Assembly: GCA_016934575.1 (NCBI GenBank)
Contig: JAFGSN010000206.1
Span: 1-53,921, forward strand
Direction: 5' to 3'
Origin: Vicinamibacteria bacterium
GTDB lineage: Bacteria > Acidobacteriota > Vicinamibacteria > Fen-336
Length of the DNA stretch: 53,921 nucleotides
Shown: piece after piece, positions 41,489 to 50,529 of the stretch
How the letters are laid out: every line of letters starts with the position of its first letter
Numbering within the stretch: position 1 is the first letter of the stretch
Notes under the pieces: model-generated
The model's input: the letters and a program-made list of their open reading frames with translations, nothing else
What the model was told of the DNA's origin: nothing
Databases searched by the model: none
Made by a program: the position numbers and the translations under genes

Positions 41489-41517
41489 TTGACTGGCCGG
41501 CCAGTTAGGAATATATT
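41489..41517 (+). promoter_or_regulatory. Consensus sigma-70 promoter of tetR, leaderless
   Basis: -35 TTGACT (41489-41494), a 17-base spacer and -10 TATATT (41512-41517). The -10 box ends only 6 bases before ATG 41524, so transcription should begin at or within a base or two of the start codon. No ribosome site is present. The palindromic operator lies in the spacer, so a bound repressor would block polymerase directly. Confidence 0.7.
41492..41505. promoter_or_regulatory. TetR operator 1 (perfect 14-bp palindrome)
   Basis: ACTGGCCGGCCAGT reads the same on both strands. A related sequence (TTGACCGGCCGGCCGATT) lies before the pump operon at 42185. Both share TTGACY-GGCCGGCC. The TetR protein encoded at 41524 is the expected ligand (autoregulation). 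Confidence 0.65.
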
Positions 41518-41523
41518 TTCATT

Positions 41524-42138
41524 ATGAGTCAGGCACGTGATGCCGAAACGACAAAACGCAAGATCATGGATGCAGCGGAGGATGTGTTCTTGGAGAAAGG
41601 CATGGGGCGTTCAGCTCTGAGTGAGATCTCCAGGAAGGCTGGCGTCACGAAAAGCTTGATCCATCATCATTTCGGCTCGAAGGAAGGCCTCTGGAGAGAA
41701 GTCAAAGTCAGGCGATTCAGCGCTTATGCGCAGCAGCAGATGGCCATGCTCGAGGACGCCTCCCCATCAGTGGATCTCCTTCGGGATTCGCTAGCGCTCT
41801 ATTTCCGTTTTCTGCGCGACAATCCGCAGATCATTCGCGTGCTTGCATGGATCTTTCTCGAGAAGGAACCCCACGACGACGCCTGCATGAATCTCGATCG
41901 ACAGTTGCTCAACGCCGGCGTGGCCAAGCTTCGACAGGGACAAGAAAACGGGCGCTTGAGAGACGACCTGGACCCACGAATTATCTTGTTTGTATTCATG
42001 GCGTTAGCGCAGCACTGGTTCCACGATCGTGATCACATGCGCGCTCATTTCACGGATCTTGGCGGGGATGTGGATGAGCTCTATCTCAAACAGGCGACCA
42101 GTATTTTTCTTCATGGAGTATCTAAAGAACGGACTTGA
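41524..42138 (+). CDS. TetR-family transcriptional repressor of the efflux operon
   Basis: A 204-residue TetR regulator. The helix-turn-helix (about 10-57) includes KIMDAAEDVFLEKGMGRSAL and SEISRKAGVTKSLIHHHFGSKEGL, and the C-terminal part is the variable ligand and dimerisation domain (FRFLRDNPQIIRVLAWIFLEKE). It lies next to an RND pump operon with matching palindromes before both transcripts, so it should repress itself and the pump until an inducer binds. Base composition is clearly less GC-rich than the pump gene downstream, a hint of separate origin. The start is at the ATG directly after the -10 box. Confidence 0.92.
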   Translation: MSQARDAETTKRKIMDAAEDVFLEKGMGRSALSEISRKAGVTKSLIHHHFGSKEGLWREVKVRRFSAYAQQQMAMLEDASPSVDLLRDSLALYFRFLRDNPQIIRVLAWIFLEKEPHDDACMNLDRQLLNAGVAKLRQGQENGRLRDDLDPRIILFVFMALAQHWFHDRDHMRAHFTDLGGDVDELYLKQATSIFLHGVSKERT

Positions 42139-42184
42139 GTGTTGTAACAATAGATGGAGTGAAACGTATCTATAGGTGAATATG

Positions 42185-42202
42185 TTGACCGGCCGGCCGA
42201 TT
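42185..42202. promoter_or_regulatory. TetR operator 2, before the efflux operon
   Basis: TTGACCGGCCGGCCGATT shares the TTGACY-GGCCGGCC core with operator 1; the outer bases are less symmetric. It sits 19 bases before ATG 42221. I could not find a -10 box at the proper distance from its TTGACC, so the pump promoter may lie just upstream (TATCTA near 42167), with this site over the transcription start. Confidence 0.55.
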
Positions 42203-42220
42203 TATAGGAAGGAGCCCATC

Positions 42221-43303
42221 ATGATTCAACGATTCTCTGGAAAGATTGTTCTTGGTTGCGCTGTTCTGGCCATGGCTCTGGTGATTGGAGTCTGGCCCGG
42301 CGAGAACACGCCCCGCTCGTCTCAACGAAAGAATCCTCGCGTTCGCGTGAGCAAGGTGGAGAAAACGAGCGCACAACGAATCGTGCGCTTTGCCGGCGTG
42401 ACCCGCGCCTCTCGACGCGCCATGCTCGCCTTTCTCGTGCCCGGGCGAGTCGTGTCGCGCGTCGTGAACGAAGGGGATCACGTCCGGGCAGGCCAGGCGC
42501 TCGGCCGCCTCGATGACTCGTCATTCGTTCATGCGGTTCAGGCGGCGGAAGCGGCGGAAAGCGAAGCCGCCGCTCGACTCGCGCAGGCGGACCGCGACCT
42601 CGCGCGCGTGGAGCGGCTTGCCGCGGCGCGCGCCGCGACACAGGAAGAGGTGGAGCACGTGAAAACGGGCGCCGACGCGGCGCGCGCGGCGCATGCGGCG
42701 GCGACGGCGCGACTTGCCGAAGCGCGGCGTGCGCTCGCCGATGCCGTGCTGCGCGCGCCTTTCGCCGGCACAATCACGGCCGTCGTTCGACAGCCCGGGG
42801 AATGGGTTGCGCCAGGCACGCCGTTCCTCGAGCTGTCCGGAGACGGCGACGTGGAAATCGGTGTCGAGGTGACCGAGGTCGTAGCGCCATGCCTGAAAGC
42901 CGGACAGCGCGTCGTCGCCGAGCTCCCGTTCGCTCGCGACATGCGCGTGGCCGGGCGCGTCGCCTCCGTGGCGCGCGCCGTGATCGGAGCCGGACGTCTC
43001 TTTCCCGTCATCGTGGCTCTTGATCCGACGCCCGGTATCACTGCCGGCATGACCATGGAGGTCCTCTTCGAAGTGAAGGCGGTCGCCGAGCTATCCGTGC
43101 CCATCGCGGCCGTCGTTAGTCCCGGATCGAGCCGGGCCAAGGTTTTCGTCGTGCGAGACGGCCGCGCACGCGAGGTCAGAGTCGAGCTGGGCGAGTTGAG
43201 AGGCGACCGTGTTCTCGTCCAGGGCGACCTCGCGCCGGACGAGCAGGTCGTCGTGGCGGGCCACACACGGCTCGCCGACGGCGACGGCGTGGAGATACTC
43301 TGA
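42221..43303 (+). CDS. RND efflux periplasmic adaptor (membrane fusion protein)
   Basis: A 360-residue adaptor. A membrane or signal segment (IVLGCAVLAMALVIGVW) is followed by the HlyD-type layout: a barrel-sandwich half near FLVPGRVVSRVVNEGDHVRAGQALGRLDD, an Ala-rich coiled-coil hairpin (about 105-175), the second lipoyl half near LRAPFAGTITAVVRQPGEWVAPGTP, then beta-barrel and membrane-proximal domains. The signal segment GCAVLA may be a lipoprotein site, but this is not firm. The start at ATG 42221 follows AAGGAG six bases away. It overlaps the pump gene by one base (TGATG), so they are made together. Confidence 0.93.
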   Translation: MIQRFSGKIVLGCAVLAMALVIGVWPGENTPRSSQRKNPRVRVSKVEKTSAQRIVRFAGVTRASRRAMLAFLVPGRVVSRVVNEGDHVRAGQALGRLDDSSFVHAVQAAEAAESEAAARLAQADRDLARVERLAAARAATQEEVEHVKTGADAARAAHAAATARLAEARRALADAVLRAPFAGTITAVVRQPGEWVAPGTPFLELSGDGDVEIGVEVTEVVAPCLKAGQRVVAELPFARDMRVAGRVASVARAVIGAGRLFPVIVALDPTPGITAGMTMEVLFEVKAVAELSVPIAAVVSPGSSRAKVFVVRDGRAREVRVELGELRGDRVLVQGDLAPDEQVVVAGHTRLADGDGVEIL

Positions 43304-46300
43304 TGAGCTTCATCGATTGGCTGCTTTCACAACGCCGCCTCACGCTCTCGCTCGTTCTGCTTCTGGCGTTCAGCGGCGGCGGCGCATGGTTCACGATGGT
43401 GCGACAGGAGGATCCGCGGCTGCCTGACTTCTGGGGCAACGTCGTCACCGCCTATCCGGCCGCCGACGCGGAGACGGTCGAGCGTCTCGTGCTCCAGCCC
43501 ATGGAAGACGCGCTGGCGGAGGTGTCCGAGATCCAGGAGACGAACGGCACGGCCTACGACGAGATGGCGGTGGTTTTCATCGAGCTGCGGGGCGGTCTTT
43601 CCGATTACTCCGAGGTCTGGGACAGAGTGCGCGAGGCGCTCGCCAAGGCGCGGCGTGAGTTTCCCGAGGGAGCGCTCGAACCGCAGTTGGACAAGGATCA
43701 ACAGGATCAGGACTCGGTCGTGCTGGCCGTGACCGGCTCGCCCGATCCCCTGGAGCTGCTCCGTGGCGCGCGACGCCTTAAGAAGGCGCTCCTGCGCGTT
43801 CCTCACGTCGCGCGCGTCAATTACATCGCCGATCCGGGAGAACAGGTGCGGATCGAGATCGACGACGCCGCCGCCCGTCGCCTTGGCGTCACGCCGTCAC
43901 ATCTTTCAGCCGTGCTCGCGGCGCGTAACCGCGTTCTGCCGGGCGGATCGCTCATGGTCGGAGGCAAGACCGTGCGTCTGCGGCCACTGTCCGAGTTCGG
44001 CTCGGTCGAGGAAATCTCGAAGACCGCGTTTGTCCTGCCGTCGGGGAACGCCTGTCCGCTGGGCGAGATAGCGACCGTTCGGCTCGGCCCGGCGGAGCCT
44101 GCGGCGCATCGTATGCGCTGGAACGGCGAGACGGCCGTCGGTCTGGCCGTCGTGCCGCGCCCGAACATCAATCTCGTCGATTTCGGCGTTTCCGTGCGCG
44201 ACGCGGTCGCGCGGCAGGCCGGAAGCCTGGCGCCCATGCAAGTCCAGGAAGTCACGTTCCAACCGCAGCGGGTCAGCGAGCGGCTCTCCCAGTTGGGACG
44301 CTCGCTCCTGCTCGGCATTCTCATCGTGGCCGGCGTGCTCTTTTTCTTCATGGGAGTCCGTCTCGGCTTGTTGGTGATCTTCGTGATTCCGCTCGTTGCC
44401 GCCGTTTCGCTGGCGGTCTTCTCGTGGGGCGGAGGCGTGCTGCACCAGATCTCCATCGCGGCGCTCGTCATCGCGTTGGGCATGCTCGTCGACAACGCCA
44501 TCGTCGTAGCGGAAGGCGTGCATTGGCATATCGAACGGGGCGTCGCGCCGCATCAGGCGAGCGTGGCGACGGTGCGCGAGCTAGCGGCGCCGCTGGCGGG
44601 CGCGACGGCGACGACGCTGGCGGCGTTCGTCCCCATGTTGCTCGCCGAAGGCCCCACGGCCGTATTCACGCGCTCGTTGCCGATCGTCATCATGTTGACC
44701 CTGAGCATCAGCTATCTCGTGGCGATGCTCGTCACGCCGATACTCGCGGAGATGATCTTGTCGCCGCACCGGACCGACAAGGGCGAAGCCGCGGCAAGCT
44801 GGGGACGTCGGCTCGCGCGTGTCGCCACTCGGCGGCCGCGACTCGTGTTGATTGCCGCGGCGCTGCTCATCCTGGGCTCGCTTTCGGCCTCGCGCTGGGT
44901 GCGGCGGCAGTTCTTTCCCTCGTCCGATCGCAATCAGTTCATCGTCGACGTGCGTCTGCCGGAAGGATCCCATCTCGACCGCACGGACGCCGCGGCGCTT
45001 GAAATCGAGAAGGCTCTTCTCGCACGCGACGACGTGATCGGAGTCGCCGGCTTCATGGGACGCGGCGCGCCGAAGTTCTACTACAACGTCGTTCCCGTGC
45101 CCTGGAGCCCGCATTACGCGCAGCTCATCATTGAAACGCGAAGGTCTGAAGACGTGGATCCGCTTCTGGCATGGATCCGCGCCATGGCCGAAGATCGTCT
45201 CGTGCACGCGGAGGTCGTGGCGCGCCGGCTGGAGCAAGGCCCGCCCGTTCCGGCGCCCGTCATGGTACGGCTCTTTGGGGAAAATCTGGCGTCTCTGAGC
45301 GCGGCGGCAAGAATGGTCGAATACGAGATACGAAGAATCCACGGCGCGGTGGACGTACGACACGACGTCGGTCCCGGTTCGCCGACGCTGCGTTTCGTCA
45401 TCGACGACGCGTCCGCGGCGCGTTTCGGCCTGACGCGCGCCGATGTGGCCCAGACCCTCTACGGCCGCACGCGCGGACTTTCCGTGGGAGAGCTGCGATC
45501 CGAAGAAGATCCCATCCCCGTTGTCGTGCGTTCAACGGAAGGCGAGCTGTTGCCGGCCGAAGCCCTGACCGCCCTGGACGTGGCCGCGCGCGACGGGCAC
45601 CTCGTTCCGCTGGGACAGATCGCGCGACTCGAAACGAGCTGGAGACCCGCCGCGATCCGCCATCGAGACGCACGGCGGGTCGTCACGGTCTCCTCGCAAC
45701 TCGAGCCGGGATTCACGTTCTCCGACGTTCTTCCTCGGCTTGAAAAACGTATGGCCAAGCTCGCATTGCCGGCGGGCGTGGCCTGGAGCTTCGGCGGCGA
45801 CGCCGAAGGCTCCGGTGAAGCCAACGCCGCCATCGTGACGGCATTGCCCATTGGCATGTTGTTGCTCTTCGGCGTTCTGCTTCTGGAGTTCAACTCGTTC
45901 CGGCGCGTCGGGATCGTTTTGACCACGGTTCCGCTGGCGGCGGCCGGGATCGTTCCCGGCTTGCTTGTGAGCCGCCAGCCCTTCGGCTTCATGTCGCTGC
46001 TGGGCGTCATCGCGCTCGTCGGCATCGTCGTCAACAACGCGATCGTGATGCTTGAGGTCGTGGAGTCGCGGCGTCGCGAGGGCGCTTCCGTTGAGTCCGC
46101 TCTCGAAGACGCCGTTGCGCGTCGCATCCGGCCCATCTTGCTCACGACCACGACCACGGTCGCGGGTCTCTTGCCTCTGGCCCTCTCGCCGTCCACGCTC
46201 TGGCCTCCCCTCGCGTGGGCCATCATCTCCGGCCTCACGGCTTCGACTTTGCTTACGCTCGTCATCGTGCCGGCGCTATATCGGCAACTGTTCGGCGGAA

Positions 46301-47631
46301 ATCGCGACGGCAAGCTGCCCGTGGTCGCGACGGCCTTGGCGCTGCTGGTCGGTCTGTTCGCGCCCGGCGTCGGCGCGGAAGAGTCTCTGCGCCTCTCGCT
46401 GGACGAGACGCTGCGCCGTGGCGCGCGCCGTCCGGCGGCACAGGCGGCTTCCGAGAACGCGAACGCCGCCCGCGCGGCGGCGACCGCCGAGCGGCGGGCG
46501 GCTTTTCTCCCTGTCGTCGGCGGCTCATACAGCGTCTCGGAACGGGATCGAGAGCTGTCGCTCGTCACGCCCATCGGTTCGTTCCCGTTTGGCAAGAGTC
46601 GTACTCAGACCTTGGGGGCCGAGATCGTTCAACCGCTCGTCGATCCGGCGCGAATCGTTGGCGCCGGAGCCGCGGCGCAAGAAACGCGCGCGGCTCGTCT
46701 CGTTTCCGAACGGACGAATCGGCACGCAAGCGCCGGAGCCGGCCGCCTGCATCTCGCGCTTCTCGCCACGGATGCGCGTCTCGATGCGACGCGGATCTAC
46801 GTCGAAAACCTCGCGGCACGTCAAAGGGAATTCCGCGACATGGTCGAGGCGGGACGCATGCTTGAAGCCGACGCGCTCAAGGTGGAGCTGGCTCTCGAGC
46901 AGGCGCGTCATGACCTCCTGGCGCTCGAAGAGAATCGGCGGGTGACGTTGATCGCGCTGGCGCACGCCGTCGATTCGGACGGGCGGATCGAAGCACTTCC
47001 TGTTCCCGACTTGACGGGGCATGAACCGCCCGACGTCGAGGCGAGCATCATGCGCGCGCGCGCGGCGCGCGACGACCTGGCCGCGCTCGAAGCGGCCGGC
47101 AAGGCCATCGACGGCCGACGCCACGCCGTTACAGCCGAAGCCTTGCCGCGGATCGACGCGCGGGCGAGCTGGACCTGGACGGACGGCGCGCCTTACGACG
47201 TCAAGAGCTGGGCGGAAGGCGCCCTGCAAATCACCTGGTCGCCCTTTGCCGCAGGCACGCGCGCGGCGCGATCCGCGGCGCTCGCGGCGCGAAAACGTGG
47301 GAACGAGGCGGAGATGCGTGAAGCCCGACGTCAAGTCGAGATCGAGGTGCGCTCCGCAATATCGTCGATCACGACGGCTCAGGCCGCGGTGCGTGTCGGC
47401 GAACGCGGCGTTGAGCAGGCGACGGAGACGCTGCGAGTCGAACGTGAAAGGCATCTCGCCGGACGCGCCACGACGAACGATCTGCTCGCGGCCGAGGCCA
47501 TGCTCCATGATCAACGCACGCGCCGATCCCTGGCGCGGCTCGCGGTCGTGCAAGCATGGATCGACTTGTGGCTCGCCGGCGGCGCGGAGCTGCCGCCTTT
47601 TCGCGAGGCATCCGGAGTGGAAAGCCGGTAG
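43303..47631 (+). CDS. RND efflux pump fused to a TolC-type outer-membrane channel
   Basis: A single 1442-residue chain. Residues 1-1000 are a full RND pump (AcrB/HAE type): 12 helices, two large periplasmic loops, GMLVDNAIVVAEGVHW in helix 4 with the proton-relay Asp, and GIVVNNAIVMLEVVE in helix 10. After a short link comes a signal-peptide-like segment (KLPVVATALALLVGLFAPGVGAE, 1004-1026) with a VGA-type cleavage site. Then follows a ~417-residue outer-membrane efflux protein with its two repeats of coiled-coil hairpins (SENANAARAAATAERRAAFL; MLEADALKVELALEQARHDL). There is no stop or frameshift between the parts. If cleaved after residue 1025 the channel could reach the outer membrane; otherwise it is a tethered fusion. 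Substrate is unknown. Confidence 0.92.
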   Translation: MSFIDWLLSQRRLTLSLVLLLAFSGGGAWFTMVRQEDPRLPDFWGNVVTAYPAADAETVERLVLQPMEDALAEVSEIQETNGTAYDEMAVVFIELRGGLSDYSEVWDRVREALAKARREFPEGALEPQLDKDQQDQDSVVLAVTGSPDPLELLRGARRLKKALLRVPHVARVNYIADPGEQVRIEIDDAAARRLGVTPSHLSAVLAARNRVLPGGSLMVGGKTVRLRPLSEFGSVEEISKTAFVLPSGNACPLGEIATVRLGPAEPAAHRMRWNGETAVGLAVVPRPNINLVDFGVSVRDAVARQAGSLAPMQVQEVTFQPQRVSERLSQLGRSLLLGILIVAGVLFFFMGVRLGLLVIFVIPLVAAVSLAVFSWGGGVLHQISIAALVIALGMLVDNAIVVAEGVHWHIERGVAPHQASVATVRELAAPLAGATATTLAAFVPMLLAEGPTAVFTRSLPIVIMLTLSISYLVAMLVTPILAEMILSPHRTDKGEAAASWGRRLARVATRRPRLVLIAAALLILGSLSASRWVRRQFFPSSDRNQFIVDVRLPEGSHLDRTDAAALEIEKALLARDDVIGVAGFMGRGAPKFYYNVVPVPWSPHYAQLIIETRRSEDVDPLLAWIRAMAEDRLVHAEVVARRLEQGPPVPAPVMVRLFGENLASLSAAARMVEYEIRRIHGAVDVRHDVGPGSPTLRFVIDDASAARFGLTRADVAQTLYGRTRGLSVGELRSEEDPIPVVVRSTEGELLPAEALTALDVAARDGHLVPLGQIARLETSWRPAAIRHRDARRVVTVSSQLEPGFTFSDVLPRLEKRMAKLALPAGVAWSFGGDAEGSGEANAAIVTALPIGMLLLFGVLLLEFNSFRRVGIVLTTVPLAAAGIVPGLLVSRQPFGFMSLLGVIALVGIVVNNAIVMLEVVESRRREGASVESALEDAVARRIRPILLTTTTTVAGLLPLALSPSTLWPPLAWAIISGLTASTLLTLVIVPALYRQLFGGNRDGKLPVVATALALLVGLFAPGVGAEESLRLSLDETLRRGARRPAAQAASENANAARAAATAERRAAFLPVVGGSYSVSERDRELSLVTPIGSFPFGKSRTQTLGAEIVQPLVDPARIVGAGAAAQETRAARLVSERTNRHASAGAGRLHLALLATDARLDATRIYVENLAARQREFRDMVEAGRMLEADALKVELALEQARHDLLALEENRRVTLIALAHAVDSDGRIEALPVPDLTGHEPPDVEASIMRARAARDDLAALEAAGKAIDGRRHAVTAEALPRIDARASWTWTDGAPYDVKSWAEGALQITWSPFAAGTRAARSAALAARKRGNEAEMREARRQVEIEVRSAISSITTAQAAVRVGERGVEQATETLRVERERHLAGRATTNDLLAAEAMLHDQRTRRSLARLAVVQAWIDLWLAGGAELPPFREASGVESR

Positions 47632-47650
47632 TCGTCCGTTCGATGAAATC

Positions 47651-47672
47651 GCGTTTCCGCAGGAAGCGTTTT
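47651..47672 (+). terminator. Hairpin terminator after the efflux operon
   Basis: GCGTTTCC pairs with GGAAGCGT (two G-T pairs) around GCA, directly followed by TTTT. It lies 20 bases after the pump stop. The loop of three bases is tight and the T-run short, so it is a moderate call. Confidence 0.45.
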
Positions 47673-47773
47673 GAGGAAAACCGCGTCAAACAGGGTGACA
47701 CATTGCCAGGTGGCGCGCGTTAAATAGCATGATATGTCCATCGTTTTGGCGTCACATGGAGAAGATAAGTAAA

Positions 47774-50293
47774 ATGATCAACGCGCCAACTATCGCTCTC
47801 ATGAAATCACGCGCGTCATTGGCCGTTCGGCTGATGTTGTGTCTGCTCTTTGCCGGTGACGTCGTCTCCGCCGAACGCGTCGTCACGCTCAGGGGCCGAA
47901 TCGTCGATGCCACAACCATGCAGCCCATCCCCGGAGCGTTCGTGCTCTTCGAAGCGCAAACTGCGACCGCCGACGCCCAGGGCCGCTTCTCGCTCGATGT
48001 TCCGGCGGCCGCGCGCGAGGTGACGATCTCGGCCGAACATTTCGATTCACGGCACGAGGCGGTGTCGGTTTTGGAGGCCGCCTCTCCCGACGCGGAGATC
48101 GCGCTTCTGCCCAAGGGGTATTTCACGGAAGAGATCGACGTCGTCGCGTCGCGGGAGATCACGGCCGCGCAGCCGTCGACCATTCCCGTCAAGCCGCTCG
48201 ACGTCATGAGCGTCGCCGGTGGAGCCGAGAACGTTTTTCGAGTGCTCCAAACCCTGCCGGGAGTGTCGGGCACGGATGAGTTCTCGAGCCGTCTTTCGGT
48301 GCGCGGCGGCGGCCCCGATCAGAACCTGACGGTCATGGACGGCATCGAGATCCACAACCCCTATCGTCTTTTTGGGCTTGTGAGCGCGTTCAATCCCGAG
48401 ACGGTCGACGGCTTCGAGCTGACCGCAGGCGCCTTTTCAGCCAAGTACGGCGATCGTCTTTCATCCATCCTTGTCGTCGACAACCGCGCGGGACTTGCCG
48501 GCCGGCCTTTCGCCGGATCGACGGCGCTCAGCATGACGGACGCGAACGTCATCGCGGAGGGCGGCCTGCCGCGAAACAAGGGCTCCTGGCTCGTGACGGG
48601 GCGCCGCACTTACTACGACCTGATCGTCGAGCGCTTCATCGACAGCGATCTGCCTTCATTCAGCGACCTGCAGGGCAAGCTCGTCTGGGACCTGGGCCAC
48701 GGACACCATCTGACCTTGTTTGGGCTCACGAGCCGCGAGGGGACCGACGCGTCCTTTACCGGCGACGACTATGACGGCGCGATATATGCGAGAACGCGCA
48801 ACGACCTCGTCTCATCGACGCTCTTCATGCCCATCGGCCGGCATGGCTCGTCTCGCACGATCGCCGCGTTCTACGAGAACACGGAAGAGGCGGACTTCGG
48901 CGGACGCTTCAAGGACGAGGGGCGGCGTTCCAACGCTCCCGGAGATGAGGGCTTTGCCCGGACCAACTTCAAAGTCACGTGGTCGGGCGTCGTTCGCGAC
49001 GCCTCGTTTCGCCAGGAGTTAGTCCTGCAGCCAGCCGCGCGCCACGTCGTCGAGGCCGGATTCGAGGCGCATCGCCTCCGGAACGTCGTCGATCTGCGGA
49101 TACCGGGAGCACGCAACCCCACGGAAGCCAACAGCTCCAGCATTCAGGGGGGAATCGGGCTGCCCGACGTTCTGGAATCTCGGCGATCGGACACGCGGGC
49201 GGGCGCCTGGCTGTTAGACCGTTTGCGGCTGTCAAACGCCCTTGAGGTCGAAGCCGGCCTGCGACTCGATCGTTCGAGCATCAATGCGCGAACCGACGTC
49301 TCGCCGCGGTTTTCGTCCAGGCTGGCGCTCGGATCATCAACACGATTGCGCGCCGCCGCCGGCATCCACAGGCAAAGCCCCGGTTATGAGAAGCTCGTTC
49401 AGGCGGATTATCTGATGGAATTCAATGATGACGGGGCGCTCGATCTCGACAATGAGCGTTCCGGCCATCTGCTTCTCGGCGTCGAGCGCGATCTGACTGC
49501 CGGGGTGACGGCTCGTATCGAAGCGTATTACAAGAGCTTCGACCGCCTCATCATCGGCCGGCTCGAGAACGCCGCGCAGACACAAGCGCGAATCTCACGT
49601 TACGATTTTCCCCTGGAGCTCGTCGAGAGCGTCCCCAGCGAGACGATCATCACCACCGATCCGGTCAATGACGGACGCGGCAAGGCCTACGGCTTCGACG
49701 TCTACGTCGCTCGGCGCGCGACATCGCCGCGAACGCGACTGTCAGGTTGGGCGTCCTACACTTACGGAATCGCCGATCGCCGCTGCTATGGACGAACCTA
49801 TCCCTTTGATTACGATCGCCGTCACGCCGCGACCGCCGTCTTCAATTGGCGCCTGTCTGACCGGTTCATGCTGGCCTTGACCGGACGACTCGCCTCGGGT
49901 TTCCCGATTACCCTGCCCAAGGGACTTCGAGTCTCGGCGGTTACCGACTCGGAGGATGGAGACGGCGACGGCGATCGCGAGGAGCTGATTCCGGAGCACG
50001 ACGCGAACGGCCTGCTCGTTTACTATCCCTATCTCGGCGATGTCTCGACCCTGAACGACGGAAGACAGCCGGCCTATGCCCGAGTCGACGCACGCCTCAC
50101 CTATACGCCGGGCTGGGGCGGCGGCCGCGCGCGCCTTTACCTCGACGTCATCAACCTTCTCAATCGTAAGAATCCCGGAATGATCGAGCGCACGCTCGAA
50201 CACGACCCGGACTCCGATCGTCCGCGTATCGTCGAGTCGCGCGAGGGATCGATACCGTTTATTCCTTCCTTCGGAGTTCATGTGCGCTTCTAG
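47774..50293 (+). CDS. TonB-dependent receptor with N-terminal carboxypeptidase-like domain
   Basis: An 839-residue outer-membrane receptor. A signal peptide (SLAVRLMLCLLFAGDVVSA) is followed by a CarboxypepD-regulatory-like Ig domain (TLRGRIVDATTMQPIPGAFV). The plug has RVLQTLPGVSGTDEF, RLSVRGGGPDQNLTVMDG and YGDRLSSILVVDNR. The barrel ends with the classic terminal Phe (FGVHVRF). The start is set at ATG 47774, with GGAGAAG nine bases upstream; other in-frame ATGs at 47729, 47756 and 47801 have no ribosome site. The substrate is unknown. It lacks TonB-system neighbours and is preceded by a 142-base gap with the terminator at 47651. Confidence 0.92.
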   Translation: MINAPTIALMKSRASLAVRLMLCLLFAGDVVSAERVVTLRGRIVDATTMQPIPGAFVLFEAQTATADAQGRFSLDVPAAAREVTISAEHFDSRHEAVSVLEAASPDAEIALLPKGYFTEEIDVVASREITAAQPSTIPVKPLDVMSVAGGAENVFRVLQTLPGVSGTDEFSSRLSVRGGGPDQNLTVMDGIEIHNPYRLFGLVSAFNPETVDGFELTAGAFSAKYGDRLSSILVVDNRAGLAGRPFAGSTALSMTDANVIAEGGLPRNKGSWLVTGRRTYYDLIVERFIDSDLPSFSDLQGKLVWDLGHGHHLTLFGLTSREGTDASFTGDDYDGAIYARTRNDLVSSTLFMPIGRHGSSRTIAAFYENTEEADFGGRFKDEGRRSNAPGDEGFARTNFKVTWSGVVRDASFRQELVLQPAARHVVEAGFEAHRLRNVVDLRIPGARNPTEANSSSIQGGIGLPDVLESRRSDTRAGAWLLDRLRLSNALEVEAGLRLDRSSINARTDVSPRFSSRLALGSSTRLRAAAGIHRQSPGYEKLVQADYLMEFNDDGALDLDNERSGHLLLGVERDLTAGVTARIEAYYKSFDRLIIGRLENAAQTQARISRYDFPLELVESVPSETIITTDPVNDGRGKAYGFDVYVARRATSPRTRLSGWASYTYGIADRRCYGRTYPFDYDRRHAATAVFNWRLSDRFMLALTGRLASGFPITLPKGLRVSAVTDSEDGDGDGDREELIPEHDANGLLVYYPYLGDVSTLNDGRQPAYARVDARLTYTPGWGGGRARLYLDVINLLNRKNPGMIERTLEHDPDSDRPRIVESREGSIPFIPSFGVHVRF

Positions 50294-50451
50294 ATCGGTT
50301 GAACCTGCGACTTGAAGGGTCTCGGCGCCGGCATGCCGCAGATATGAAACGCGCGATCGTCCAGAGGGACTGTTTTCATCATAAAATCAATAAGCGTCTT
50401 CTTCAAAAACGAGAGCGTCATGCCGAAACGGTTCGCTTGTCGGATGTACCG

Positions 50452-50481
50452 TTGACAGTCAATACCGTTCGGACATAGGCT
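50452..50481 (+). promoter_or_regulatory. Putative sigma-70 promoter of the secreted peptidase gene
   Basis: -35 TTGACA (50452-50457), an 18-base spacer and -10 TAGGCT. The -35 box is inside a small inverted repeat (TTGAC-A-GTCAA), which could be a regulator site. The start codon is about 45 bases downstream, after GGAGAG. The rest of the gap 50294-50529 holds no gene. Confidence 0.35.
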
Positions 50482-50529
50482 GATCCACGCAGCGCTTGCC
50501 GCGTTTAGTAGGAACGAGGAGAGCCGAGG

